Below, piece by piece: positions 10,551 through 22,464 of a DNA stretch of 64,000 nt. Both the position numbers and the translations under genes were made by a program. Origin of the DNA: Bathynomus jamesi (Eukaryota; Arthropoda; Malacostraca; Isopoda; Cirolanidae); contig JAJOZX010000481.1 of the NCBI GenBank assembly GCA_023014485.1, positions 844,001 through 908,000 of the forward strand. Direction: 5' to 3'. The notes beneath the pieces were generated by a model. It was not told the DNA's origin. It saw only the letters and a list, made by a program, of their open reading frames with translations, and ran no database searches. The stretch's first letter is position 1; each line of letters opens with the position of its first letter.

Positions 10551-11516
10551 CAGACCGTGCATGGAACAAGGAACTCTTCTGGGATAATTAAATCCACTAT
10601 AGTCCGAATAAGTAATGGTAAATGACAAATACCATAGTTTTTCTTTTTCATGATGCAAGCCCGACATGGGCAATGGGCTCTCTCGCAAAGAGGTCCCATA
10701 AATATAGCTTCCCTCACCAGCTATCTGCAAAGCAGGCAGGATCTAGCTTTGGGACATGGATCTAGGGTTTAAAGCAGCCTAGCCCCACTACATTTAGAAC
10801 CTCAATATAAGTAAAAGACTTGTTGCATTCACGTCAGATTGAATAAATCGAAGAAAAAGGGGTAACTATTATATTTTTAGCCAAAACCAAAACTTAAACC
10901 TCAACTGGCAGAATTGAGCGTCCACTTTTCAAGGCATATAACATGTCTGTTTCATGATGGGAATGAACTCAGAATGGTTCCCTGAGTTTTTTATGGTACA
11001 CACAGACCGTGCATGGAACAAGGAACTCTTCTGGGATAATTAAATCCACTATAGTCTGAATAAGTAATGGTAAATGACAAATACCATGTGCCTTGAAAAG
11101 TGGATGCTTAATTCTGTCAGTTGAGGTTTAAGTTTTGGTTTTGGCTAAAAATATAATAGTTACCCCTTTTTCTTTGATTTATTCAATCTGACGCGAATGC
11201 AACAAGTCTTTTACTTATATTGAGGTTCTAAATGTAGTGGGGCTAGGCTGCTTTAAACCGTAGATCCATGTCCCAAAGCTGGATCCTGTCTACTTTGCGG
11301 ATAGCTGGTGAGGGACGCTATATTTATGGGACCTCTTTGCGAGAGACCCTGTTGCCCACGTCAGGCTTGCATCATGAAAAAGAAAAACTATGGTATTTGT
11401 CATTTACCATTACTTATTCGGACTATAGTGGATTTAATTATCCTAGAAGAGTTCCTTGTTCCATGCACAGTCTGTGTGTATCATAAAAAACTCAGGGAAC
11501 CATTCTGAGTTCATTC
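10551..11516. repeat. Foldback inverted repeat with a third internal copy
   Basis: Block P (cagaccgtgcatggaacaag through aatgacaaataccat) occurs directly at 10,551-10,638 and 10,996-11,085 and inverted at about 11,391-11,480. Block Q (10,639-10,925) returns inverted at about 11,092-11,390. The resulting P-Q-spacer-P-Q'-P' layout can fold into a hairpin with arms of roughly 400 bp. The flank aatgaactcagaatggttcc at 10,967 also returns inverted at about 11,497-11,516. No transposase is encoded. It could be two head-to-head copies of an unnamed repeat or a foldback element. Confidence 0.75.
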
Positions 11517-11692
11517 CTATATATATATTTATATATATTTTTTTCTTTTCAGTTTTACCGCCGATTCGTACCTAAAAAGACGGTACATATCTCGGTGAGG
11601 CAGTGGGTGGGTGATGTTACTGTGCTGGGGGTGGTAGACTAGGGGAATGAGTAAGGGTCAGTCGATGGATAGTGGGTAGGAGGGGTACGGTT

Positions 11693-12580
11693 TCAGATGC
11701 GATGGAGCAGATGGGAGTGAGTAAGGAAGAGGAGAACGGCTTCCGCTGAAAAGTGGGGGCTGTCGGCAAGTATAGATCGTAGGTGGTTGGGTATGGGGTT
11801 TTTGGCCGAGAGAGGGAAACACCTGCGACGGAGAGTGGCCAACTTTGAGCATTCCACGAGAAGGTGTAAGACAGTGATAGGGGTATGGCAGGTAGAGCAA
11901 AGCGGGGCTGGCGATTTTGCCATAAGGTGTCCGTGGGTGATGCGGGTGTGACCTATGCGGAGATGGGCTAGGATTACTTCTTTATGGCGGGACCGGTGGA
12001 ATGAAGAAGCCCAGTATTCTATTTGTGGTTTGATCGTGTGGAGTTTATTTTGTGTGGCCTGGTCCCATTCCCGCTGCCATATGGAGCGGAAGTGGGAGCG
12101 GAAAGCCAGGAAGAAGTCGGAGAAGGGGAGGGGTCGGGAGGAGGCCGGCAGCAAGCAGGCCGTCTTCGCTGTGCGGTCCGCCGCCTCGTTGCCCTGGATG
12201 CCGACATGAGCCGGGACCCAACAGAATGCGATTGTCTTGTGTTGGAAGATCGTTAAAAAGTGGAAGGTCTGCTGGATGGTACAGACGAGTGGGTGAGGGG
12301 AGTTAAATCTTTCAAGGGAGAGAAGTGCACTTTGGGAATCCGAATAAATAACAAAAGAGCTGGCAGAGTGGGTGTGCACAATATCGAGGGCCTCCGTAAT
12401 GGCGAAAAGTTCCGCCGAAAAAACGGAGGCCTCGCGGGCAGGCCGACGCTCCGGGAGAGCGGCTGGGACGGAATCACCGCTGAGGGCCACACCAGCTTCT
12501 GAGCGGGAACCATCCGTGTAAATGGCGATTGCGTCCGGGTGTTGGGTTGCGTGTTCGCGGAAAAGTGACCTGTATATCAT
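11693..12580 (-). CDS. ORF2 C-terminus: RNase H domain (LINE 1)
   Basis: Removes the RNA strand of the RNA:DNA hybrid during target-primed reverse transcription. Catalytic acids are visible as AIYTDGSRSEAG (Asp), AELFAITEAL (Glu), IYSDSQSAL (Asp) and NEAADRTAK (Asp), all in order with normal spacing. Downstream lies HRSRHKEVILAHLRIGHT and then CSTCHTPITVLHLLVEC, the conserved CCHC-like tail (Cx2C...H...C) found at the C-terminus of many RNase H-bearing LINE ORF2 proteins. The frame is shifted relative to the RT segment (break near 12,600-12,850), so as sequenced it is not joined to RT. Confidence 0.8.
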   Translation of the reverse strand: MIYRSLFREHATQHPDAIAIYTDGSRSEAGVALSGDSVPAALPERRPAREASVFSAELFAITEALDIVHTHSASSFVIYSDSQSALLSLERFNSPHPLVCTIQQTFHFLTIFQHKTIAFCWVPAHVGIQGNEAADRTAKTACLLPASSRPLPFSDFFLAFRSHFRSIWQREWDQATQNKLHTIKPQIEYWASSFHRSRHKEVILAHLRIGHTRITHGHLMAKSPAPLCSTCHTPITVLHLLVECSKLATLRRRCFPLSAKNPIPNHLRSILADSPHFSAEAVLLFLTHSHLLHRI

Positions 12581-12761
12581 GGCGCTCGTGGTAGTCTTCG
12601 GTAGGGAACACAGATCTTTGCAAAACTTGATAGGGGTTAGGATCCAGGGGGGTAGATGCTGAATGAAATGGGGATAACTGAGGGGGCAGGCATGTTGAAA
12701 AGATCAAGGAAAGAGCGGACCGCTTCAGTGAAGTGCCAGCTCCGTCCCTGAGGTGGTAGTT

Positions 12762-14594
12762 CTAAAACCGCCGTGCCCAGAAGCGAAGAAGGTAGCCTCT
12801 GTGCACGGAGGTATGTCCGCATGAGGAGTAGACCCCGTCGGAGGGCGAGAGGGAGATGATCACATTCCACATGGAGGCTGGGGAGGAGCGGAAAGCACCG
12901 GTGGCGAGGCGGAGGCCTCTATTAAGTACCGGGTCCAGGATACGGAGGCGGGCGTTGGAGGCTGAACCGTAAACTGCGCTACCATAGTCCAGCCTCGACT
13001 GTACTATGGAAGTATAAAGGCGAAGAAGAGAGCGTCGATCTGCACCCCATGTGGTGTGAGAGAGGTGATCCAGGAGAGCGAGGGGGCGTCGAAGGGATTG
13101 CTTTAGATGCTTGAGATGGGGAACCCAATTGAGCCGTCGGTCTAGGGTCATGCCCAGAAAACGCGTGGAGGGTACCACCTCAAGAGGACTGCCGTATAAT
13201 GTAACAGAGGGTAGAGGAAGGGTTGTGGGTCTTCTTCTACTGAAGACCATACACTTGGACTTAGGGATGGAGAGGCGGAAACCCACCGACGTCGCCCACC
13301 TTTCCACCCGGTAGATGGCGAGCTGCATTTGCCGTTGAACGACAGACGGTTCTCGCCCTGCGAAGTAGATTGCAAGGTCATCCGCGTAAATGGAAGAGCG
13401 GATTGTGGGTGGAAGGCATTGTGAGACCGTGTTCATCACGACAGAGAAGCAGAGAACACTGAGGATGCTTCCCTGTGGGACCCCGTCCTCCTGCACAAAG
13501 GTGTCAGAGAGGACTGAGCCCACCCGGACTTTAAAGGTCCGAGAAGTAAGGAAGCCCCTGATGAAGGTAGGCATGGCTCCGACGAGGCCAAGGTGCCGGA
13601 GCTGACCGAGGATCATTGCTCGACGGGTGGTGTCATAGGCCTTCTGGATGTCAAAGAAAACTGACAGTACGAACTGTCTATTGTCGAAGGCATCCTGTAT
13701 GTCTCGGCTGAGAAGCAGGAGGGGATCAGTGGTGGAGCGGAATTGTCTGAAGCCGGACTGGGTAGACGGGAAGGAATTGGTACGTTCAAGGACGAACGAT
13801 AATCGCGTAGCGACCATTTTTTCTAGGATCTTGCAGGCACAACACGTCAGGGCGATTGGTCTGTAGTTTGTGGGGTCCAAGGAATCTTTGCCGGGCTTGG
13901 GGATAGGGATGACGTGGGCCTCCTTCCACCTAAAGGGGAAGGCACCCTCTATCCATATGCGATTGTATAGGTCTAGCAGGAAAATTTGTAAGGTAGAGTG
14001 GAGGTGTTGGATCATGCCGTACGGAATACCGTCCGGGCCGGGACAAGGGGATCGTCGAGAGGCCAGTGCCGTCTGTAGTTCACGCATGGTAAACAATCGG
14101 TTGTAGGTGCTGTCTATGGACGGTGGGGAGGGACTATCTTCAGGGGCGGGTACGGGATTGGCTTCAGAGGAAGAAACGGCGGCGAAGGTAGAAGCAAGGT
14201 GGTCTGCCACCGACTTGGGCTCACATAGGAGTCCGTCGTTAGTCCGGAGGACCGGGGGTCGGGAGGGGACATGTCGCCTCTCGACGCCCCGCACCTTCTT
14301 CCAGATGGTAGCCGAAGGTGTGCTGGCGGTGATGCCGGACACAAAGGCACGCCAAGAGGCTCGGCGCGCTGTCTTCATTGTGCGGCGGGCGATGGCCCTG
14401 ACCCGCTGCATCTCCGTGCGATGGATGGGGAGTCGCGTCCGGTAGAAGCGCCGAGTTGCCTTCCTCTTGGCGCGCACGGCCTCCGCGCACTCCGGGGTCC
14501 ACCAAGGAACCCGTCGGGCGCGGGGGTAGGCGGAGGATTGTGGTACGCTTGTGCTTGCGCCGTTAGAACGACGGACTCGAAGTATGCAATGCAC
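12762..14594 (-). CDS. ORF2 middle: reverse transcriptase (LINE 1)
   Basis: 610 codons open. Linker WWTPECAEAVRAKRKATRRF, a motif common in jockey/I-type elements, leads into RT blocks: GPDGIPYGMIQ (block 1), VIPIPKPGKD and NYRPIALTCCACKILEKM (block 2), STQSGFR (block 3), FFDIQKAYDTT (block A with catalytic Asp), GVPQGSILSVLCF (block B), SIYADDLAIY (YADD, block C) and SIPKSKCMVF (block D). The final about 25 residues, after ATGAFRSSP, are out of frame with the family, marking a frameshift near 12,860. The overlap with the upstream endonuclease frame indicates another near 14,500. Confidence 0.85.
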   Translation of the reverse strand: MHCILRVRRSNGASTSVPQSSAYPRARRVPWWTPECAEAVRAKRKATRRFYRTRLPIHRTEMQRVRAIARRTMKTARRASWRAFVSGITASTPSATIWKKVRGVERRHVPSRPPVLRTNDGLLCEPKSVADHLASTFAAVSSSEANPVPAPEDSPSPPSIDSTYNRLFTMRELQTALASRRSPCPGPDGIPYGMIQHLHSTLQIFLLDLYNRIWIEGAFPFRWKEAHVIPIPKPGKDSLDPTNYRPIALTCCACKILEKMVATRLSFVLERTNSFPSTQSGFRQFRSTTDPLLLLSRDIQDAFDNRQFVLSVFFDIQKAYDTTRRAMILGQLRHLGLVGAMPTFIRGFLTSRTFKVRVGSVLSDTFVQEDGVPQGSILSVLCFSVVMNTVSQCLPPTIRSSIYADDLAIYFAGREPSVVQRQMQLAIYRVERWATSVGFRLSIPKSKCMVFSRRRPTTLPLPSVTLYGSPLEVVPSTRFLGMTLDRRLNWVPHLKHLKQSLRRPLALLDHLSHTTWGADRRSLLRLYTSIVQSRLDYGSAVYGSASNARLRILDPVLNRGLRLATGAFRSSPASMWNVIISLSPSDGVYSSCGHTSVHRGYLLRFWARRF

Positions 14595-15366
14595 TCGTCG
14601 ATGGATGGGAAGTGAGCAGTTGTAAGGGTGGTATATGTGTTATCGCGGAAGCGGGCCCAATTCGCGTTGGTGGTAACCCACCTTACCGGTACCCGTACGG
14701 TCTGGTCGGGTCGATTGAGGGTGAGTAGAATGGGGAGATGGTCACTGCCATAGTCCTCTCGGAGGACTTGCCACGTGAAGTCTAGGAGGGCATCAGTTGA
14801 TACGAGGGACAGGTCTATACAGGATGGAGTGCAGGTGGTGGCATGGTAGAATGTAGGAGAGCCATCGTTGAGGCACTCGAAGGAGAGCTCGGTCATGACG
14901 GATATCAGGGTTGGGGCCATATAGGTGGAGTGTGTGTCGCCCCACAAGGGGTGACGACTATTGAAATCGCCCAGTAATAGGAAGGGCCTGGGGAGTTGTT
15001 CCACGACTTCCACCAGGTCGTCGCGGGAGACTTGAGCGTGGGGGGAAGGTAGATTGAACAAATGGTGTACTGTCTATCCAGGGAGAGCCGGACGGCAGTC
15101 ACCTGTAGCGGGGACCGGATGGAGAGATTGTAGAAGGGGACTGCGTGGTGGACGAGGATGGCAGCTCCCCTTCGAGTGCAGGTAGGAGGCGGGGTGGCGA
15201 CGCAGAAATAACCAGTGGGGCAGGGCATGGGCCTGGTCCCCAGGATTAGCTCCTGGAGACAGACACACACCGGACGGGAAGTGGCAATCAAGGAGTTAAG
15301 GCCTTCATAGTTTGCAAAGATTCCTCGACAGTTCCAGTGAACTATTGTGGTTTTCGGGGGATCCAT
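14375..15366 (-). CDS. ORF2 N-terminus: APE-type endonuclease (LINE 1)
   Basis: Nicks target DNA to prime reverse transcription. ORF2 most likely starts at the ATG at 15,366 (MDPPKTTIVHWNCRG). Active-site landmarks are NCRG, CLQELILG (Glu), LLGDFNSRHPLWGD (Asp and Asn) and YGSDHLPI (Asp-His). The domain is read in two overlapping frames: 15,366 to about 15,000, and about 15,061-14,375, so one frameshift lies in the overlap. Everything needed for catalysis is present on one or other frame. Confidence 0.8.
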
Positions 15367-15601
15367 TAGTTGATGAAAGGGGATGGGTAAAGGTGTAGGC
15401 GCTAGGAGGTTGGAGTGTGAAGGGAGATCTGGAGTTCGCAAAACTGAAGGCTGGGTCGGGAGCGTGGCTGGCTATCTACCGTTCACCAGGGAAGGAATCG
15501 GTCGGCCTGTCGAACCCTGCGGAGGTTGCGGGGTCGAGTCGGCCGAGCGAGACCGGAGGCGTGGATCACGGCAGGCAGAGGAACATCGTGGGCTGAGCGG
15601 G

Positions 15602-17624
15602 TCAGAAGTGCCTTGTCGGGCCAGGGGGGGGCACGTTAACCCCAAAAGGGGCGCTACCCCGCCTGTCCGGGGTCTCACGGCGGACCCTAGGTGGTGACGG
15701 GGGGTACCAAAAAGACCGGGTGGATGGGAGGGAGGGCGTACTCGGGGTAGCTGATAAGGGGGGGGGGGTAGGTACGATGGGGGTGGAAGGAGGTGAACCA
15801 GAGTGGTCCCGTGGAGGGGTGGAGAAAATGGCACCAAGAGGCAAGGGCAGATCCATGAGACTCATGGGCGTGGGCGCGGCCGAGCTTCCCTCGGTCACGC
15901 CGTGCAGCTGCGCCAGAGCCACATCCACTGGATCCACTGGGCTAGGCCTCGTCGTACAGGGGTCGTGGATTTCGGCCACTATTGTCAGAGTCTGTGGGGT
16001 AGAACGGTGGGACTCCTGCGATGGGGAGAGATGGACGTGGCGTGGCGGTGTAAGGGTCCGAGCCGTCTTCTTGGTCTTAGGGGAAGAGGGAGAGAGACGT
16101 TGGGAGGCCGGAGGGTCTGGTGACACGCTCCGGCGTCTCCGCCTCGACGGCTTGCTCCGGGCGGCAGGTTCGGGCGTGTACAGGGAGTTCTGGGAAGGCA
16201 GGGTTTGAGGTGGCTGGGACCTGGGAGCCCTGGTCCCAGACTCCTGGGGGATTCGTGGCAGGTGAGGTGCGGGAGGAAGAGGAACGGTGGGGGGACAGGG
16301 GACCGTCGGGTCCTGCGAGGATTTGCTATGTGGGGAACAGGAAGCAGTGGCTGGGGGGGGTTTCGGCGGCAGGCCAGGGCGGCGTGCCGAGATGATAGAG
16401 CCGAGAGCAGCGGCATAGGACACCCCCGGCCTCACCTCCCGACTCCGCACCCTGTCGCGTGCCTCACGGGGGCTAAGGAAGTCCGTCACCTGTAGGCCTC
16501 GGACCTCCTTCTCGAACCTGAAGAAAAGGCATTCTCGGGATGAAGAGGGGTGTGCGCCTTCGCAGTTGGAGCATTTGGGTGTGTTGGGGCACCTGTCAGG
16601 GTGAGCGAGTTGTCCACAGTGAACACATAATGGATGCGGCTGTCGACAAGCGGAGCTGACGTGTCCGAATTTATTGCATTTGAAGCAACGGGTCGGGTCT
16701 GGGACGTATGGGCGGATAGAAAACTCGCATGAGGCGCGGTCTCCCATACCCCATACAATACGGCCAGGGGGGATTAGTGTGTTAAAAGTAAGGAGCAGAC
16801 GTGGGGTGGGGGAGGGGGTGCCTCCCTGTCGGGATGTGAAACGGTAGATCTTAGTAACTCCTTGGGGTGCGAGGTCCTCCAGGAGCTCGTTCACTGCGAC
16901 CGACAGTAGGCGGGTGGCGTAAATTAGTGCCATGACTCTGGTTCAGGCGAGGGTGTGGGGAAACGGACACCGAGCATCCAAGGACCTCAGTGATGGAGAG
17001 TAGGGCTTTCGTCTCTGTGGCTGAGCGTGATTTTATGAGGAAGGAGCCATCCCTCTGTGGGCGTACGTCATAGCGGCTGGAGTTGCTGTGGGTTTGGAAC
17101 GTCCGTTCAGAGTTGTTCGGGAGGGACCCAGATGTAGGCTGAATCACCAGGAATTTGTGGATACTTGGAAGGGAAAGGGAGGCTGTAGAGTCAAAATGTA
17201 CTGGGATATTCAATGGTTGGTAGGACGGCCGTGAATGCCGGCTCCCCCGTCCGCCGCGAGGCTCTCTCCGCGGGGAGGTGGGCTGACGGTGGGTGAGGGG
17301 GGCATATGGGGAGAGCAAGAAGCCGGGTTGTGGGGGCAAGTCCTCGGTGGGACTTGACTTGCCCGAAGGTGGCTGAAGTGGGCTGGGGCAAGACCCCTGC
17401 TCCAGAGAGTGTAGGTCCAAGGGCATAGTCGAGGGACGGACTGGGGTCGGCAACGGAAAAGGAGAATGCAAGCGTTCCGCTTCCACAGGGTGGTCAATCC
17501 CATTAGGTTGCGGTCTTCCAGTGGTAAAGCACTCGAGGGCCTGGTTGCCCACCACCCGAGTGTTGAGAGAAGGAGTAGTCCGGGAATGAGAAGCAGTAGT
17601 CGTAAGCCGGGGGGGAGAAGTGTC
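15602..17624 (-). CDS. ORF1 nucleic-acid-binding protein with three zinc knuckles (LINE 1)
   Basis: Gag-like RNA chaperone expected to package the element's RNA. Likely start is MDTSPPRL at 17,624, after a proline-rich N-terminal region. A single frameshift near 16,930 moves the reading to the frame containing VNELLEDLAPQGVTKIYRF and the knuckles: CFKCNKFGHVSSAC (CX2CX4HX4C), CVHCGQLAHPDRC and CSNCEGAHPSSSREC (both near 16,600). A long proline/serine-rich tail follows. The plus-strand relative at 30,837-32,670 has the same knuckle series, which shows where the frame breaks. Confidence 0.8.
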
Positions 17625-18102
17625 CATAGCAAAACAAAAAAGAACTTCATCCCCCGCGCGCATCCAGCCACCACCAACTCCAACAAGGGAAAGGCGAAGT
17701 GTGGGCACACTTGGTCCCTCCGCCGATAGATGTCACGCAGGGGAGATACACCCGCACCCAGTCCCTGTGCCTGAAAGGCAGCCACTCTCATCCAACGCGC
17801 GGTGAAAAGTGGCAGGGACAGGGTTTGGGTTTGGTTGGAAAGTGACAAGGGTGCAGGGCAACCACCACACCCAAGGGCCAAGGAAAGGGTCAAAATGAAG
17901 GTCCAAAGAACAACGCAAAAAAAAACAGGGAGAAGCCAGAAAGAATGGGTTAAAGGAGAAAGAAAGAAAAAGAAGCAGGAGATCAGCCGGGTCCCCAAAT
18001 GGGCCCAATGGTCCACGAGGGCAGAGAAAGCCCTTACACCGAAGAAAGGTGTATTCCCACATTTGCCACAGAGGGACGCGCCCTATAGCTCTGGACAAAG
18101 CA

Positions 18103-18107
<5 letters not shown>
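17625..18107 (-). other. 5' leader of LINE 1
   Basis: GC-rich sequence between the ORF1 start and the (TA)n tract. It presumably holds the internal promoter of the retrotransposon, but no specific box can be pointed to. The 5' edge is taken as the last non-TA base, about 18,107. Confidence 0.5.

Positions 18108-18147
<40 letters not shown>
18108..18147. repeat. (TA)n microsatellite
   Basis: About 19 TA units separating the 5' end of LINE 1 from the Penelope-like copy. Confidence 0.95.
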
Positions 18148-18150
<3 letters not shown>

Positions 18151-18218
18151 GGGATGAATTTCACAATAAAACACGTGAAATGAATAAATGCTGCAAATCC
18201 ACAAGGAAAAAGAAAAAA

Positions 18219-18266
18219 GATTCCAAGGCCTTTCGTGTATTCAAAGCTACACCTCACCAGGGAATG
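18219..18266 (-). ncRNA. Hammerhead ribozyme, core-mutated copy
   Basis: Minus-strand counterpart of the motif at 25,793-25,838, with the same stems and GAAA. Its first core box reads CTGGTGA (complement of 18,254-18,260) instead of CTGATGA. The invariant A6 position is changed to G, which for hammerhead ribozymes is known to abolish or greatly reduce cleavage. Confidence 0.6.
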
Positions 18267-19025
18267 AAGATAAAAGGTGAGATGCCCATAAATATATACA
18301 ATGTACAGGAAAAACAAAACAATTAGCACATACTTAACAAGGGTTAATGAGAGGCAAAAGAAATTTTAACATGATATCGTCAATTTTATACATCCCCGCA
18401 CTGTTATTGAAATTGTTTTTAAAATGAATAAATGCACATTCTAGAATATTTTGTTCTATTATATATCTGTTTTTAACAAGCGCTTTAGAACTATCCCACT
18501 TGATGCTATGGTTACATCTATACATATGGTTAAATAAAGCATTGGAAGTATTAGCTGTTCTACAAGCATATTTATGCTGTTTTACCCTAATATCTAACGT
18601 TTTACCGGTTTGGCCTATATATACTGAGTTACATTGTGTACATTAGGGTGGCAATAGCCAATAGGGGTAAAAATCCAAGTTGCCTGGAGGAGCGAGTGCG
18701 GTGGCGCGTTTGGTGCAGTTCCTGAAGAAAATCACTCAGGCAAATTTTTAGGACTTTTGATAAACATTAGGGGGTGGTACAAGAGTAACAAAGTTTCCAC
18801 CATTGTCACTTACTAATTCTCTATTTTGTATACTTTGCAGGTAGATGAAAAATGGCGACTACTCTAAGAAAGTATGTTGTTTTATGGCTACTGGAGACTT
18901 CTCCCAACTCATATGCCCTTACAGGAGCCAAATTGCCGTCCAAGTGGCAGGTCCTGGAACGATTCTTGTTCTTTCAACCTGTCCGAGTCTCGCCCTGTCA
19001 GAGAAAGTAGCCGACTGGTGATGAC

Positions 19026-20554
19026 TAGTGATGTAAAAAACCGTTTTTTTTATGTCCATGTTGTTTTTTTTTTGTTTTTTTTGTTTTATTGTTTTTTTTT
19101 TTGTTTTTTTTTGTTTTTTTTTAATAATTAATATAGATATTGCCAATTTAATTATAAGGTATACTTTTGCAATGATATATATTATAAAAATAGATAAATA
19201 AATAATAAAATAGGCCATATGGTACCAGTATAGAATGTCCTTTTCAGCCTATTTACAGAAAAAAACTGGTCTCTTTCTTGCACTGAAAGTCTTGTATCTT
19301 GAGATCCGTTAAACTTGCGAGAACACTGGCTGGGAGCTGACTGCCCATTGTCCAACCTTTCCAGGACTCTCCCATCCATGCCTCGGATTTTGAATCTCCA
19401 CTTAACTATCCTTTAGACCCGCGATGACATATTTTCCCCCCGAGACCATCCATATATATACATACACATACATATATACCAATATCATAAATACTTATAT
19501 ACACATATTTAATCTATTATATACCCCATACACATGCATACATCCAGAATTCCAGATACATACGCACGCATACTCTCATATATACATACACAAACTCATA
19601 CACCTCTATTTCGCCCTTTCATTACCTCCGAGATCATTTAGCACATACAGTAATATCCATACAGCCAAAAAAAACTGATTAAGCACAGACAGAGCAGCAA
19701 AGCTAGTATTATATCCCAAAATGCAAAATTCCAAGAAAGTGAAGTAAAACATGGTGCTACATTAGCTTCGTCAACATCCAAATCTGCAATAAAAATAAGT
19801 ACCAGTACCTGTGATATTGAAACTATATGCTCTAATCAATCTAGTGATATTGATTCTTCAATGGAAATAGAATCAGATAATGAAAGTTAAACAGCATTAG
19901 GTTAACACAAAGGTTAAAGAAAGAGATGAATATTTTATTTTTTTTATTTTTCTATTTGGAATATATTATATATACACACTGGTATTCTTGCCAATCACAA
20001 TTATATATATTGTTTTATACCAGTATTATGTATTTTTGATTATGTATATACCAGTACCTGTGATATTGAAACTAGCATATATGCTCTACCCAATCTAGTG
20101 ATGATTCTTCCATGGAAATGAAGGTTAAACAACATTAGGTTAACAAAAAGGTTCAAAAAAGGTGAATATTTTCCTTTTCTATCTGGAATATATATACTGG
20201 TACTCTTGCCAATCACAATTATGTATATTGTTTGAAACGAGGAAGAATGTTTTATGTTCTAGTTAAAAAATATATATACATATAAAAATGAGGGTTTGTT
20301 TTCCTTTCTATTATATACTTTTTGCATGATTCAGTTTTTCTAAAAGATGACTAGGTTAACCGTATAAGCATGGTAGTATAGTAAATTATAGGTAATACTA
20401 ATATACTTATTAGATTAAAGGAAGAAAAATATGGAATAAGTTTAAAACAATAAAAACAAAAAAAACAAAAAAAACAGACTATCTTCGTTTTAAACAAAAA
20501 AAACGACAAAAAAAACAAAAAAAACGACACAATAAAAAACGACTCACATCACTA
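19026..20554. mobile_element. hAT MITE, copy 1 (1529 bp)
   Basis: Starts TAGTGATGTAAAAAACCG and ends with ACTCACATCACTA. The flanking 8-bp duplication GTGATGAC (19,018-19,025 and 20,555-20,562) is exact. No transposase remains. The interior is A/T-rich with T-runs near the left end, A-runs near the right end, and internally repeated phrases such as gccaatcacaattat and accagtacctgtgatattgaaac. The same element recurs at 58,905-60,460. It sits inside a codon of the transposase of element B. Confidence 0.9.
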
Positions 20555-22464
20555 GTGATGACAGAGGTTGAACAGATGTGGAAGAATGCAAGTCTTCCGA
20601 CTCAAGCTACGCACTGGGCACAAGACAAGCTGGAGAACCTCCATTCTGAGTGGAGAAGCTTAAAGAAATTACGAGTGAGGCGTACCAAAACCCAGATGGA
20701 CAAGGAGAAGGTCTTTCTAGAAGGTCTGAAAGGCCTGTTCGATTGCGCTCAAAATCATCAAAAATAAAGAAGACAAGCAGTTTCTTCTTGCGCAGCATGA
20801 GCCTGGTCGTCGAGGAACTATAGGACTTGTTGATCAGAAGTATATTAGACAAGAGGAGAACAAAATGACACGGCAGCATGAGCAAGAGAAAAGGAAATGA
20901 AGGAACCTGAATGAACTCCAGAAGATGGACAGGTCCGTGGTTTTGGAGTCGAGCAGCAGTTCTACAAACGAGGATACTGACAAGGAAGATGAGGTGAATG
21001 TCGGAGCAATAGGAGGCGCGTCATCTGCCACTCTCAAGAGGAAAAGATCAAGAGGGTTAAATCAGATTGTTACTCAAGAACTGGCGCAAGCGTTGGACCG
21101 CACAAAGATATCCAATCGCCGGGCAGTCCATGTTGTGGCCAATACCTTAGCAGCTGCTGGACAAAGTATGGAGGCACTACGCATTGAATCGAGAGACAAT
21201 CCGACTAGCTCGAATGAAATTCCGCCAAGACATCGCGGACGAGCTGAGAAGGTCCTTTTCCCCCATGGTACCATTAACAGTTCATTGGGATGGCAAGCTC
21301 CTTCCAGACCTTACAAACAAAGAGAAGGTCGATCGCCTTCCAGTCCTGGTTTCAGGAGAAGGTGTGATGAAGCTGTTGGGGGGTACCAAAGTTGCCATCA
21401 TCAACAGGTCTGGTGCAGGCAACAGCAGTGCATGACATGCTGGAAGACTGGCAGTTATCTCCCGGGATCGTAGCCATGTCTTTTGACACGACATCATGTA
21501 ACACCGGTCGCTTGAATGGCGCTTGTCAATTCCTCGAGCAGAAGCTCGGGAAGAAACTTCTCAATTTTGCTTGTCACCACATCGTGGAAATAGTTCTTGA
21601 AAAAGTTTTCGAAGCCTTAGTAGCATGCTCTTCGGGACCAAAGATCAAGCTCTTTCAAAGATTGGCGGAGGTGTGGCCAAAGATTGTAAAGGATTCGTTT
21701 CTTTCTGCTGAGGGAGACCGTGAGGTGGCAGATCGGATGCACGCATTCAAGGAGAAAGTTGCAGAGTTTGTGCATGAACAGTTGAGATCTCAGCAGCCTC
21801 GCGATTATTACCGTGAGTTCCTGGAACTTGTACTGCTATTCTCGGAATAAATCTACCACGGGGAAATCATATTCAAACTCCGGGTGCCCTCCACAGGGCA
21901 CGGTGGATGGCAAAATGCATCTATGCATTTAAGATCTTGTACCGTCACCAGTTGCGGAACTTGGGGAAACTCACAGACCAGGAGCTCCAGGGTGTTACTG
22001 ACTTCTGCCTCTTTGTTGCAGAGATTTACGTTAAAGTTTGGTTCAATGCCCCGGTAGCCAGATATGCTCCGTGGTTGGACTTGGAGCTGATACAAAAGCT
22101 GGTGCAGTACAGACAAGTTAACCGACGCGTGGCAGAGGCCCACTTTGAAAGGGATCACTAGCCATCTTTGGTACTTAAGTGAAAAGTTGGTTGCTTTGGC
22201 CTTTTTTGATGAATATCTCAGCAGCGCGGTGAAAAGAGGCATGGTTGAGGCGCTCAAAAATGAAGAAAGGAAGAGTCCTTCGCCTCGTGTGACAATTGAT
22301 GTGGGAGATGCTGAACATCTTTCTTTGGCAGCCTTTGTCACGAAGAACACATTGGCCTTCTTCCACCTGCTCCAGCTTCCCACATCCTTCCTCTCCAAGG
22401 ATCCGGAGCAGTGGGAAGATGAAGATTTTCAACAAGCGAAACAGCGCGCGTCTGCCATCAGTGT

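Larger units (their letters stand above)
11530..18107 (-). mobile_element. RNase H-bearing non-LTR retrotransposon, near full length (LINE 1)
   Basis: About 6.6 kb read right to left: GC-rich 5' leader from about 18,107, ORF1 (about 17,624-15,602), ORF2 (15,366-11,693) and a short 3' tail ending in an A-rich tract at about 11,540. It is flanked by (TA)n on both sides. ORF2 order is endonuclease, RT with YADD, RNase H, the layout of the I/R1 superclade. A related element, in the opposite orientation, fills 30,326-60,480. GC content is far higher than in the neighbours. A few frameshifts break both ORFs, so it is probably dead or its sequence contains indel errors. Confidence 0.85.

Noticed and set aside
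12762..15838. Long plus-strand open frames opposite LINE 1 ORF2 and ORF1
   Set aside because: GC-rich antisense shadows; all recognisable motifs are on the minus strand.
17210..18016. 268-codon minus-strand frame upstream of LINE 1 ORF1 with hydrophobic stretches (possible membrane protein)
   Set aside because: Overlaps the real ORF1 start in another frame, and the hydrophobicity comes from the T-rich leader; no domain and no counterpart seen in LINE 2.
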